Source: Flavobacteriaceae bacterium NBU2973 (lineage in GTDB: Bacteria > Bacteroidota > Bacteroidia > Flavobacteriales > Flavobacteriaceae). From it: a stretch of DNA of 64,000 nt. A model generated the notes under the pieces. The model was not told the origin of the DNA and made no database searches. It worked only from the letters and a program-made list of their open reading frames with translations. A program made the translations under genes and the position numbers. The DNA is taken from NCBI GenBank assembly GCA_026162565.1, contig JAOEIQ010000003.1:353684-417683 (forward strand), in the 5' to 3' direction. Positions 44,568 to 51,288 of the stretch are shown here, piece by piece. Within the stretch, counting starts at the first letter, position 1, and each line of letters opens with the position of its first letter.

Positions 44568-45158
44568 TTATCGACGTTTTTTTTGATTAGGAAATCGCAT
44601 TTTATAATCTACATGTATTTTCCCTTTAGATATATTGGCTAAACGTCCTTTAATTAATCGCTTTTTTAAGCTGGATAATTTTTCTGTAAATAAAATTCCT
44701 TCTATATGATCGTATTCATGTTGTATAACACGAGCTATCAATCCATCGAACTGTTTTGTATACGAATCAAAATTTTCATCCTGATACTTGATCGTAATTT
44801 TTGGTTTTCTAAACACATCCTCTCTCACATCAGGAATACTCAAACAACCTTCATTAAAAGGCCACTCGTCACCTTCTTCATCTAATATTTCAGCGTTAAT
44901 AAAAACTTGTTTAAAGTTTTTTAATTCTTCTTGTTCTTCACTAGACAATTCATCATCTTCTGCAAAAGGAGACGTATCAACTAAAAACAAGCGTATTGGC
45001 AAACCTACTTGAGGCGCTGCTAAACCAACACCTGAAGCATTATACATAGTCTCATGCATATTTTTAAGCAAAGTTTCAAACTCTGGATACTCTGGAGTAA
45101 TGTCTTTTGCTTTCTTTTTTAAAACTGGGTCACCATAAGCGACTATAGGTAAAATCAT
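44568..45158 (-). CDS. def: peptide deformylase
   Basis: This 196-residue metalloenzyme removes the formyl group from new proteins. The three family motifs are complete: SGVGLAAPQVGLPIRLFLVD (GxGLAAPQ), FNEGCLSIPDVRED (EGCLS) and RVIQHEYDHIEGILF (HExDH). It carries an acidic insert near residues 75-95 (EDDELSSEEQEELKNF), common in Bacteroidota. It lies 6 bp after ruvX and is likely co-transcribed with it. Confidence 0.97.
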   Translation of the reverse strand: MILPIVAYGDPVLKKKAKDITPEYPEFETLLKNMHETMYNASGVGLAAPQVGLPIRLFLVDTSPFAEDDELSSEEQEELKNFKQVFINAEILDEEGDEWPFNEGCLSIPDVREDVFRKPKITIKYQDENFDSYTKQFDGLIARVIQHEYDHIEGILFTEKLSSLKKRLIKGRLANISKGKIHVDYKMRFPNQKKRR

Positions 45159-45164
45159 ATTATA

Positions 45165-45575
45165 TTATTTGTTGTACAAATAAGATTGTAAAATTAATGT
45201 AGCACTAATCTCATCGACTAACGCTTTATTTTGTCTTTTCTTTTTCTTTAATCCACTATCTATCATGGTTTGAAAAGCTATTTTTGATGTAAATCGCTCG
45301 TCAACTCTTTTAATAGGAATTGAATGAAATTTCTTTTTAAGTTTTTCTAAAAAAGGAAGTATTAACGCTTCACTTTGTGATGCAGAACCATCTTTTTGTT
45401 TGGGTTCTCCAACTAAAATTAACTCGACTGTTTCATTGGCAAAATAGTTTTCTAAAAACTTAAATAAATCTGGAGTAGCAACTGTGGTTAATCCAGAAGC
45501 TATAATCTGAAATTCATCAGTTATAGCTATTCCAGTTCTTACTTTACCATAATCTATTGCCAAAATTCTTGCCAT
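45165..45575 (-). CDS. ruvX: Holliday junction resolvase-like RuvX (YqgF)
   Basis: This 136-residue protein has the RNase H-like pattern of YqgF: ILAIDYGKVRTGIAITDEFQ at the start, ELILVGEPKQKDGSASQSEA in the middle and KRVDERFTSKIAFQTM plus LVDEISATLILQSYL at the end. It is linked to rRNA 5'-end processing and DNA repair in other bacteria. The -7 element TATTTTTG (45587-45580) is only 4 nt before the ATG, which indicates a leaderless mRNA. It lies at the end of the repeated RNA-like array. Confidence 0.95.
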   Translation of the reverse strand: MARILAIDYGKVRTGIAITDEFQIIASGLTTVATPDLFKFLENYFANETVELILVGEPKQKDGSASQSEALILPFLEKLKKKFHSIPIKRVDERFTSKIAFQTMIDSGLKKKKRQNKALVDEISATLILQSYLYNK

Positions 45576-45579
45576 GCCG

Positions 45580-45587
45580 CAAAAATA
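45580..45587 (-). promoter_or_regulatory. -7 element abutting the ruvX start
   Basis: On the minus strand TATTTTTG is followed by CGGC and then the ATG of ruvX. The transcription start should fall on or next to the start codon. The T run of the nearest terminator of the upstream array overlaps the region just before it. Confidence 0.5.
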
Positions 45588-45593
45588 CTATAA

Positions 45594-45775
45594 AAAAAGA
45601 AAAACTCTCTGTATTTTGGGAAAACAAGAGAGTTTTAAAAGTGTTGATCTATTCAACTAAAAACGCTATTAACTAGTTATAGGATCAACTTATAATTCAA
45701 TCAATCATAAAAACAATTCTAACCAACCATTGTGTTTATAGTATTAAGACACCTTCATTTTTAAAAAGTCACAAT
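45594..45775 (-). ncRNA. candidate structured RNA unit A of a tandem array
   Basis: Read on the minus strand, the unit begins with GTGAC (ending at 45772), 15 nt, then GTGTCTTAAT. A hairpin with ATAAACACAAT/ATTGTTTTTAT arms follows. Then comes a long-range stem GTTGATC/GATCAAC (45643-45649 with 45683-45689) that encloses the word TTAATAGCGTTT. It ends at the terminator hairpin at 45601-45636. Expected RNA length is about 140 nt. No convincing reading frame exists. The RNA gene assignment is inference. Confidence 0.4.
45596..45636 (-). terminator. terminator hairpin 1 of the array
   Basis: On the minus strand AAAACTCTCT and AGAGAGTTTT pair over 10 bp with a 16-nt loop. They are followed by TTC and a run of seven T. 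Confidence 0.7.
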
Positions 45776-45781
45776 TCAAGA

Positions 45782-45957
45782 CTAAAAAAGTAGAAAGCCC
45801 TTTAGAATTAACTAAAGAGCTCTCAAAAATTGATTGAAGGGACTATATGAAATGCTATTAATTACATAAACTTCAATCAAAAACAATCTATCAATCATGA
45901 AAGATTCACCACAATCTTTCATTAATTAGGACACCAAAAAAATAAAAAGTCACATTA
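45782..45957 (-). ncRNA. candidate structured RNA unit B of a tandem array
   Basis: Read on the minus strand, GTGAC (ending near 45953), 14 nt and GTGTCCTAAT open the unit. An AAAGATT/AATCTTT hairpin follows (45901-45907 with 45914-45920). Next is a long stem TTGATTGAAG/CTTCAATCAA (45830-45839 with 45871-45880) whose loop contains TTAATAGCATTT, the same word as in unit A. It ends at the terminator at 45796-45821. Expected length is about 130 nt. Confidence 0.4.
45784..45821 (-). terminator. terminator hairpin 2 of the array
   Basis: On the minus strand AGCTCTTTAG pairs with CTAAAGGGCT. The one non-Watson-Crick position is G-U here but C-A on the plus strand, so the hairpin is stable only as minus-strand RNA. 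A T-rich stretch with TTTTTT follows. Confidence 0.65.
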
Positions 45958-45969
45958 GATTATATTCAA

Positions 45970-46000
45970 TAAAAAACTCTTCTAAAAAAAGAAGAGCTTT
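45970..46000 (-). terminator. terminator hairpin 3 of the array
   Basis: On the minus strand CTCTTC pairs with GAAGAG, extended by a G-U pair and three A-U pairs, followed by TTTTTT. The G-U position is A-C on the plus strand. Confidence 0.65.
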
Positions 46001-46071
46001 ATACAATTTGATATCATATTATTAATCCCTCAATTTAAATATCTATCAAATCAACAACCATAATGCGGTTT

Positions 46072-46104
46072 TGAAAAAGCTCTCCTGTCAAAGACAGAAG
46101 AGCT
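46072..46104 (-). terminator. terminator hairpin 4 of the array
   Basis: On the minus strand AGCTCTTCTGTC and GACAGGAGAGCT pair over 12 positions with a 3-nt loop, followed by TTTTTC. The central pair is G-U on this strand and C-A on the plus strand. Confidence 0.7.
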
Positions 46105-46251
46105 ATAATCCCAACAAATTTGGTGAAGTTTAACCCTAAAACATAGACATACACCGCTTTTGTTATTAGTTAAGACACCTAAAAAATACTTATGTCACTT
46201 CTAAATAAAACTTTTACTATTCATGCATAATAAAAAGTAAAATAATACAAT

Positions 46252-46259
46252 TATCTTTG
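46252..46259 (+). promoter_or_regulatory. -7 promoter element of dapD
   Basis: TATCTTTG is an exact consensus match 22 bp before the dapD ATG. It is divergent from the structured array. Confidence 0.6.
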
Positions 46260-46281
46260 CTGAAAACATGAATTAATTACA

Positions 46282-47097
46282 ATGACAGACTTACAACAAA
46301 CCATTGAAAACGCTTGGGAAAATCGTGATTTATTAAAAGAAAAATCTACTATTGATGCTATTAGAAAAGTTGTATCACTTTTAGATATTGGTGAGCTTCG
46401 CGTTGCTGAACCAACTAATAACGGTTGGCAAGTAAATGAATGGGTTAAAAAAGCGGTTGTTTTATATTTTCCTATTCAAAAAATGGAAACTTTAGAGGTT
46501 GGTATTTTTGAGTATCATGATAAAATTCCTTTAAAAAATGGTTATAAAGAAAAAGGGATTCGTGTTGTTCCTCATGCAGTAGCTAGACATGGTGCTTATA
46601 TTTCTTCTGGAACTATTTTAATGCCTAGTTATGTGAATATTGGCGCTTATGTAGATGAAGGTACAATGGTAGATACTTGGGCAACAGTTGGAAGTTGTGC
46701 TCAAATTGGAAAGAATGTGCATCTATCTGGAGGTGTTGGTATTGGTGGTGTTTTAGAACCTTTACAAGCTGCTCCTGTTATTATAGAAGATGGTGCTTTT
46801 ATAGGATCGCGTTGTATAGTTGTTGAAGGTGTTCGTGTTGAGAAAGAAGCAGTTCTTGGTGCAAATGTGGTATTGACTATGAGCACAAAAATAATTGATG
46901 TTACTGGAAGTGAACCAGTTGAAATGAAAGGAATTGTTCCTGAACGATCTGTAGTAATTCCAGGTAGTTACACTAAAAAATTTCCATCAGGAGACTATAA
47001 TGTACCTTGTGCACTAATTATTGGTAAACGTAAAGAAAGTACAAATAAAAAAACATCATTAAACGATGCACTTCGTGAATATGATGTAGCTGTTTAA
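46282..47097 (+). CDS. dapD: 2,3,4,5-tetrahydropyridine-2,6-dicarboxylate N-succinyltransferase
   Basis: This 271-residue enzyme acts in the succinylase branch of lysine and diaminopimelate synthesis. The N-terminal helical domain has IENAWENRDLLKEKSTIDAI. The left-handed beta-helix runs through the hexapeptide region: YISSGTILMPSYVNIGAYVD, EGTMVDTWATVGSCAQIGKN, VHLSGGVGIGGVLEPLQAAP and VIIEDGAFIGSRCIVVEGV. VDEGTMVDTWATVGSCAQIG is a strong family signature. The downstream GT9 gene follows after about 15 bp, so it may share this transcript. Confidence 0.97.
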   Translation: MTDLQQTIENAWENRDLLKEKSTIDAIRKVVSLLDIGELRVAEPTNNGWQVNEWVKKAVVLYFPIQKMETLEVGIFEYHDKIPLKNGYKEKGIRVVPHAVARHGAYISSGTILMPSYVNIGAYVDEGTMVDTWATVGSCAQIGKNVHLSGGVGIGGVLEPLQAAPVIIEDGAFIGSRCIVVEGVRVEKEAVLGANVVLTMSTKIIDVTGSEPVEMKGIVPERSVVIPGSYTKKFPSGDYNVPCALIIGKRKESTNKKTSLNDALREYDVAV

Positions 47098-47112
47098 AAC
47101 GACTCCTTGAGT

Positions 47113-48174
47113 TTGAAAATTCTTGTTATACAACAAAAAATGATTGGTGATGTGCTGACTTCGAGTATTCTATTCGAAGCCATAAAGCAAAAGTATCCTG
47201 ATGCTGAAACACATTATGTAATCAATTCGCACACATATCCTGTTGTAGAAAATAATCCATTTATAGATACATTTCAATTTGTAACACCAGAAATTGAAGC
47301 TAGTAAAAGGAAATTAATTTCCTTTTCTAAACAACTAAAAAAAGAGCAGTATGATGTAGTTATTGATGTCTACTCAAAAACATCGAGTAATATTATGTCT
47401 TGGTTTTCAAATGCAAAGACTAAAATTTCTAAATACAAGCATTACACAGCTTTCATATATACACATACATTCAAGGATGCTAAAAGTCCTAAAACAGATG
47501 CAGGACTTGCAATAGAAAACAGATTGCAATTATTAGAGCCATTACATATTTCAATTGCTGAAGCAATCAAGCCAAAAATCTATCTTACAGAAGAGGAAAA
47601 AGATGCTGTAAAGTTATTTTTAGAATCAAATACAATAGATTTAGAAAAACCATTATACATGATTAGCGTTATTGGTAGTGGTGAATCTAAAACGTACCCT
47701 TCTAAACATATGGCAAAAGTAATTGACGCTATTGTATCTGAAAAACCAGACGCTCAAATACTTTTTAATTATATACCAAAACAAGAACCTGAAGCTAAAG
47801 CTATTTTCGATTTATGTAAACCTGAAACTCAAAAACGCATCTTCTTTAAGGTCTTCGGAAAAAGCTTGCGTGACTTTTTAGCAATTACTCATTTTTGTGA
47901 TGCTTTAATTGGAAACGAAGGAGGCGCAGTAAATATGGCAAAAGCTCTGAATATTCCTACTTTCACAATTTTCTCACCTTGGATTAAAAAGGAAGCTTGG
48001 AGTTTATTTGAAGATGATAAACAAAACGTATCTGTGCACTTAAAAGATTTTAAACCTGAATTATTTGAAGGAAAGTCTACTAAAAGTTTAAAATCTAATT
48101 GGAAACAACTATATCAAGAATTCTTACCAGAATACTTTACCAAAAAACTAGAACAATTTCTTAAACAATATTAA
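47113..48174 (+). CDS. GT9-family heptosyltransferase-like protein
   Basis: The protein has the GT9 pattern of ADP-heptose:LPS heptosyltransferases. ILVIQQKMIGDVLTSSILFE forms the N-terminal domain, then VVIDVYSKTSSNIMSWFSNA, and the donor domain has VIGSGESKTYPSKHMAKVID and FCDALIGNEGGAVNMAKALN followed by TFTIFSPW. It probably adds a heptose or related sugar to the lipopolysaccharide core in the cytoplasm. Two in-frame TTG codons (47107, 47113) can serve as start. I chose 47113 because it gives the usual MKILVIQQK beginning. It lies just after dapD. Confidence 0.9.
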   Translation: MKILVIQQKMIGDVLTSSILFEAIKQKYPDAETHYVINSHTYPVVENNPFIDTFQFVTPEIEASKRKLISFSKQLKKEQYDVVIDVYSKTSSNIMSWFSNAKTKISKYKHYTAFIYTHTFKDAKSPKTDAGLAIENRLQLLEPLHISIAEAIKPKIYLTEEEKDAVKLFLESNTIDLEKPLYMISVIGSGESKTYPSKHMAKVIDAIVSEKPDAQILFNYIPKQEPEAKAIFDLCKPETQKRIFFKVFGKSLRDFLAITHFCDALIGNEGGAVNMAKALNIPTFTIFSPWIKKEAWSLFEDDKQNVSVHLKDFKPELFEGKSTKSLKSNWKQLYQEFLPEYFTKKLEQFLKQY

Positions 48175-48190
48175 ATCGATTATTCTAAAA

Positions 48191-48217
48191 ACCTTTCGAC
48201 TGCGCTCAAGGAGACAA
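48191..48217 (+). repeat. REP-like dispersed element, copy 4, between convergent genes
   Basis: CCTTTCGACTGCGCTCAAGG followed by AGACA belongs to the same word family as the elements after secA. Immediately downstream TTTAGTTT and AAACTAAA form an 8-bp stem that could end transcription from both sides. Confidence 0.6.
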
Positions 48218-48255
48218 TAGTTTAGTTTGTAAATTTTGGATTATATAAACTAAAG

Positions 48256-48876
48256 TCAAACAATAGTTTCTCCAGCAGCTCGCATTTGCTTAATTAGATT
48301 TCTTTGAGCTTCTAACGAATGAAGATTCGCTTTTAAGAAACGACGCTCAACTTTCTTTTTAGCAAAATACTGAAACCAATCAGCCAACGGAAAAAAATCT
48401 CTATGACCTATTCCATCTATCACTATCAAGTCAATTGATTTATCTTTCAAAATCTTAACACAAATATTTCTGGCTCTTAAGTCACCGACAAAAACTTTAT
48501 GTTGTATCATTTGAGATTTCAGGCGATTAAGACCCTCTAAAAACTGCTCATCAGAAAAAGGCGAATTATCCATCTCCAGATAATGACGCAAGGTTAAAGA
48601 AATATTTTGAGTGGTTTCATCTTTAACCAAATCGTACACAAAACCAGTTCCTAAATTAGTATCTACTTCTCCATGATATGTTACATAAAACGAATAATCA
48701 AATTTAGACGTGTCCTTATTTTTAATTTTATGATAGTACTTAATTTCTTTGTATAAGTGGTTAACCTCAACTTCGGGCTTACCAATTTTAATACATAAGT
48801 TATTATTATCAGGATGATAATATACCTTTCTTGCTAATCCTTCAGATATATAATGCTTGTCTTTAATCTCAATCAT
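48256..48876 (-). CDS. YrbL-family protein (kinase-like fold)
   Basis: This 206-residue protein resembles YrbL (PhoP-regulated network protein): ISEGLARKVYYHPDNNNLCI, KIGKPEVEVNHLYKEIKYYH, GLVYDLVKDE-like block at GTGFVYDLVKDETTQNISLT and FVGDLRARNICVKIL with DLIVIDGIGHRDFFPLADWF. The last two resemble the catalytic and metal-binding loops of small protein-kinase-like folds, with D-x-R-x-x-N and ID-G. It overlaps the GT2 gene by 1 bp. In this setting it may phosphorylate a sugar of the LPS core, but that is inference. Confidence 0.85.
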   Translation of the reverse strand: MIEIKDKHYISEGLARKVYYHPDNNNLCIKIGKPEVEVNHLYKEIKYYHKIKNKDTSKFDYSFYVTYHGEVDTNLGTGFVYDLVKDETTQNISLTLRHYLEMDNSPFSDEQFLEGLNRLKSQMIQHKVFVGDLRARNICVKILKDKSIDLIVIDGIGHRDFFPLADWFQYFAKKKVERRFLKANLHSLEAQRNLIKQMRAAGETIV

Positions 48877-49703
48877 TAGTTAGTTAACTTTTCTATTCCG
48901 AAAGGGGTTTTAATAACTCGTTGAGTCTTTGTTGTATCTCTAATAGCTCTATTTTTTTTAATCATTTCTGGCTTTACATAACCACGAGCATGATCTAAAT
49001 GCACACAAATGGCACTATATCGTAATTGCTTTGCTTTTATACCATTATTAAACATACGCTCACCTAGTTCTCGATCTTCACCTCCATATTGCATACGCTC
49101 ATCAAAACCATTTACTGCTAATATATCTGCTTTCCAACCTGATGAATTATGACCATTCCAAGTTGCAGTAGTAGGTGTAAATCTATTTAGAAACTTTGCA
49201 AAACTCCCTGAAGCTGTAATCTTATTATTTTTAAACGACGATTTTAAACCACGACTTTTTAACCAATCTATATTAAAACAACTTTGGAGCTCTATATCAT
49301 GTTTTGATATGTCTTGAGAAATAGACATTGGCAATTTAAAATAACCACCAGATAAAAAGTAACCTTGTTCTCTATGGTCAATATGTGTTTGTAAAAAATC
49401 TGCTCGCGCCACGCAATCGCCGTCTGTAAATAGTACATAGTCTGCATCGCATTGCAACAATGCTTTATTTAAGATTTTAGTTTTTTGAAAACCATCGTCT
49501 TCATGCCAAACATGCTTTGTAGGAAGAGAGACTGTTTTAGAAAAAGCGTCAATGCACTTTTTTGTGTCTTCAGTAGAACCATCATCAGCAATAACAATTT
49601 CAAAATCTTGAAATGTTTGGTATTGATAACTCCATAGCACTTTTTGTAACCACTCTGGATTATTATAAGTACTAATAACTACTGAAATTTCTATAGACTG
49701 CAT
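48876..49703 (-). CDS. GT2-family glycosyltransferase with galactosyltransferase-type C-terminus
   Basis: This 275-residue protein has ISVVISTYNNPEWLQKVLWS, IVIADDGSTEDTKKCIDAF and YVLFTDGDCVARADF (metal site near residue 95). It then has the C-terminal block GWKADILAVNGFDERMQYGG with EDRELGERM, typical of the Glyco_transf_7C-type extension in chondroitin-synthase-like GT2 proteins. It probably adds a sugar to the LPS core. A -7 element at 49805-49798 predicts a leader of about 90 nt that contains a palindrome. Confidence 0.93.
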   Translation of the reverse strand: MQSIEISVVISTYNNPEWLQKVLWSYQYQTFQDFEIVIADDGSTEDTKKCIDAFSKTVSLPTKHVWHEDDGFQKTKILNKALLQCDADYVLFTDGDCVARADFLQTHIDHREQGYFLSGGYFKLPMSISQDISKHDIELQSCFNIDWLKSRGLKSSFKNNKITASGSFAKFLNRFTPTTATWNGHNSSGWKADILAVNGFDERMQYGGEDRELGERMFNNGIKAKQLRYSAICVHLDHARGYVKPEMIKKNRAIRDTTKTQRVIKTPFGIEKLTN

Positions 49704-49774
49704 CTAATACATATTTAAAACCATATTCCAGCAACCTAAATATCTCAAAATGGCATTAAACTAAATTTACAAAT

Positions 49775-49787
49775 GTCCAATATGGAC
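49775..49787. promoter_or_regulatory. palindrome GTCCAATATGGAC between divergent GT2 genes
   Basis: Arms GTCCA and TGGAC flank ATA. It lies in the 131-bp divergent region, downstream of an exact minus-strand -7 element (TATTTTTG, 49805-49798). It could be an operator or an mRNA hairpin. No known regulator site is recognised. Confidence 0.3.
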
Positions 49788-49834
49788 TTCATTAAGGCAA
49801 AAATACTATTTTTACCAAACCTATTATAACATCT

Positions 49835-50590
49835 ATGCTTAAACTATCAGGCGTTATTATTACATTTAACGAAGAGCGTAATATCGAGAGATGTTTGCGA
49901 TCGTTAGTTGGTGTAGTTGATGAGATTGTGGTTGTGGATTCTTACTCTACAGATGCTACAAAATCTATTTGTAAAAAGTATGATGTACAATTTATAGAAC
50001 AAGAATTTTTAGGTTACGTTGAGCAAAAAAACTTTGCTTTAGAGCAAGCATCTTTTAATCATATTGTATCGCTTGATGGCGACGAGGCTTTATCTGAAAA
50101 ATTACAAGAATCTATTAAAAACATAAAAACCAACTGGACACACGATGGTTATTATTGCAATCGCTACAATAATTTTTGCGGACAATGGATAAGGCATTCT
50201 GATTGGTACCCAAATAGAAAGCTTCGTGTTTTTGATAGACGTAAAGCTCAATGGAAAGGCATTAATCCTCATGACAAGGTATTGTTAAATGACCCAAAAC
50301 AAAAAGCTGGTTTTTTGAAAGGCGATATTTTACATTGGACTTATCAGACGTATCAAGAAATGGATAAAAAGACTGATTATTTTTCTACGATTGCCGCACA
50401 AGCCTATTTAGATAATAATAAAACTGCACCTTTATGGAAACTAGCTTGGAATCCTTTTTGGGCTTTTTTTAAAGCGTATTTTTTAAGACTTGGTTTTTTA
50501 GATGGTTTAAATGGACTACGTATTTGCTACCAAACTGGTAAGATTACGTTTTTGAAGTATAAGAAGTTGAGAATGTTAGAAATAGAATAA
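49835..50590 (+). CDS. GT2-family glycosyltransferase, WaaE/KdtX-like
   Basis: This 251-residue protein matches the LPS-core beta-glucosyltransferase (WaaE/KdtX) pattern: LSGVIITFNEERNIERCLRS, VVDEIVVVDSYSTDATKSIC, YVEQKNFALEQASFNHIVSL with DGDEALSEKL, then FCGQWIRHSDWYPNRKLRVF. The C-terminal region has LAWNPFWAFFKAYFLRLGFL, a hydrophobic patch that is usual for this group. It probably transfers a hexose to the inner core. A 1-bp overlap couples it to the following lipoprotein gene. Confidence 0.93.
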   Translation: MLKLSGVIITFNEERNIERCLRSLVGVVDEIVVVDSYSTDATKSICKKYDVQFIEQEFLGYVEQKNFALEQASFNHIVSLDGDEALSEKLQESIKNIKTNWTHDGYYCNRYNNFCGQWIRHSDWYPNRKLRVFDRRKAQWKGINPHDKVLLNDPKQKAGFLKGDILHWTYQTYQEMDKKTDYFSTIAAQAYLDNNKTAPLWKLAWNPFWAFFKAYFLRLGFLDGLNGLRICYQTGKITFLKYKKLRMLEIE

Positions 50591-51087
50591 TGGAATTTAA
50601 AAAAATATTTGTCTTAATAATATTGTTTAATTCTCTGTTGACAATCTCATGTAATGAGGTTGTCAAATCAACTAAACAATTAGATTCGAATATAGTAGAA
50701 TTTAATTTCCCAAATCAAGTTCCAATAATGACCGAAACTAAAGGCACAATACAATATAAACTTGAACAGGATTCAATTAACATAAAAGATATTGATAAAA
50801 GATTTATATTATTCTATGTAACTACAGAGGTTGAAATTTCATCATTAGATTATATGAAGAATTCTAAACATGAAGTTTTTATTGACACAATTGGTAATGG
50901 GAGAATTAATTTTAAGGTAAGTTTTTCAGAAAAAGGGAGTAATTTCTTGAATGGAATCATTGAGGACAAGATTATCTTTAAAACTCCTGATAGTACAGGA
51001 AAAATTAGAATTCTTTCTAAAGAAACTACTGTTTCGAAAAATATTTTAGTAGTTCCAAAACCTATTGTTAGTAAAAACAAAATTTAG
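50590..51087 (+). CDS. hypothetical lipoprotein
   Basis: This 165-residue protein has a lipoprotein signal (FKKIFVLIILFNSLLTISC) with the lipobox Cys at residue 21. The mature part is beta-rich with many short polar strands and no recognised domain. It begins at TAATG with the glycosyltransferase gene upstream, so both are co-transcribed. The function is unknown. Confidence 0.75.
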   Translation: MEFKKIFVLIILFNSLLTISCNEVVKSTKQLDSNIVEFNFPNQVPIMTETKGTIQYKLEQDSINIKDIDKRFILFYVTTEVEISSLDYMKNSKHEVFIDTIGNGRINFKVSFSEKGSNFLNGIIEDKIIFKTPDSTGKIRILSKETTVSKNILVVPKPIVSKNKI

Positions 51088-51162
51088 AATAATATCTTTT
51101 GTAAGATTGTAAGTTAATAGATGTATAATGAAATTACTCCTAATGAAAAGAAAACTTTAAAA

Positions 51163-51245
51163 TCATTTCTTCTTCCAAAACTTTAATTTCTTTTTTAAGC
51201 GACGTCTGTTTTGGTAATTATTTTGAAAGGCTTAAAAACTCTGTA
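51163..51245 (-). pseudogene. remnant of the 3' end of a Kdo-kinase-like gene
   Basis: Read on the minus strand it encodes AFQNNYQNRRRLKKKLKFWK and then KK before a TGA. The intact gene at 52696-53466 ends with the same residues followed by KRS. DNA identity over 51169-51231 versus 52705-52767 is high, with only a few changes. Upstream of this stretch the frame has an in-frame TAA where the intact gene has CAA. It is a decayed partial copy, in the same orientation as the intact gene. The rest of the gap 51,088-51,288 holds nothing recognisable. Confidence 0.8.
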
Positions 51246-51288
51246 AAATTAACTTTTTAAATCCAATTTAGATATAAGCCAAAATAAT

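Larger units (their letters stand above)
45968..46199 (-). ncRNA. candidate structured RNA unit C of a tandem array
   Basis: Read on the minus strand, the unit opens with GTGAC (ending near 46198), 15 nt and GTGTCTTAAC. It is followed by a first terminator-like hairpin (46078-46104). A stem ATTTGATA/TATCAAAT (46006-46013 with 46044-46051) comes next, with ATTAATA in its loop, and then a second terminator (45973-46000). It may be one RNA with partial termination or two units, one of which has lost its opening motif. Confidence 0.35.

Noticed and set aside
45890..45925. Short minus-strand frame with an ATG inside array unit B (about 10 residues)
   Set aside because: It is extremely short, has no counterpart in units A and C and overlaps a hairpin, so RNA structure explains the sequence better.
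45576..46281. CRISPR array or riboswitch for dapD as an explanation of the repeats in the ruvX-dapD gap
   Set aside because: There are no identical direct repeats of 24-40 bp with regular unique spacers and no cas genes nearby. The terminators point away from dapD, so a lysine-type riboswitch of dapD does not fit.
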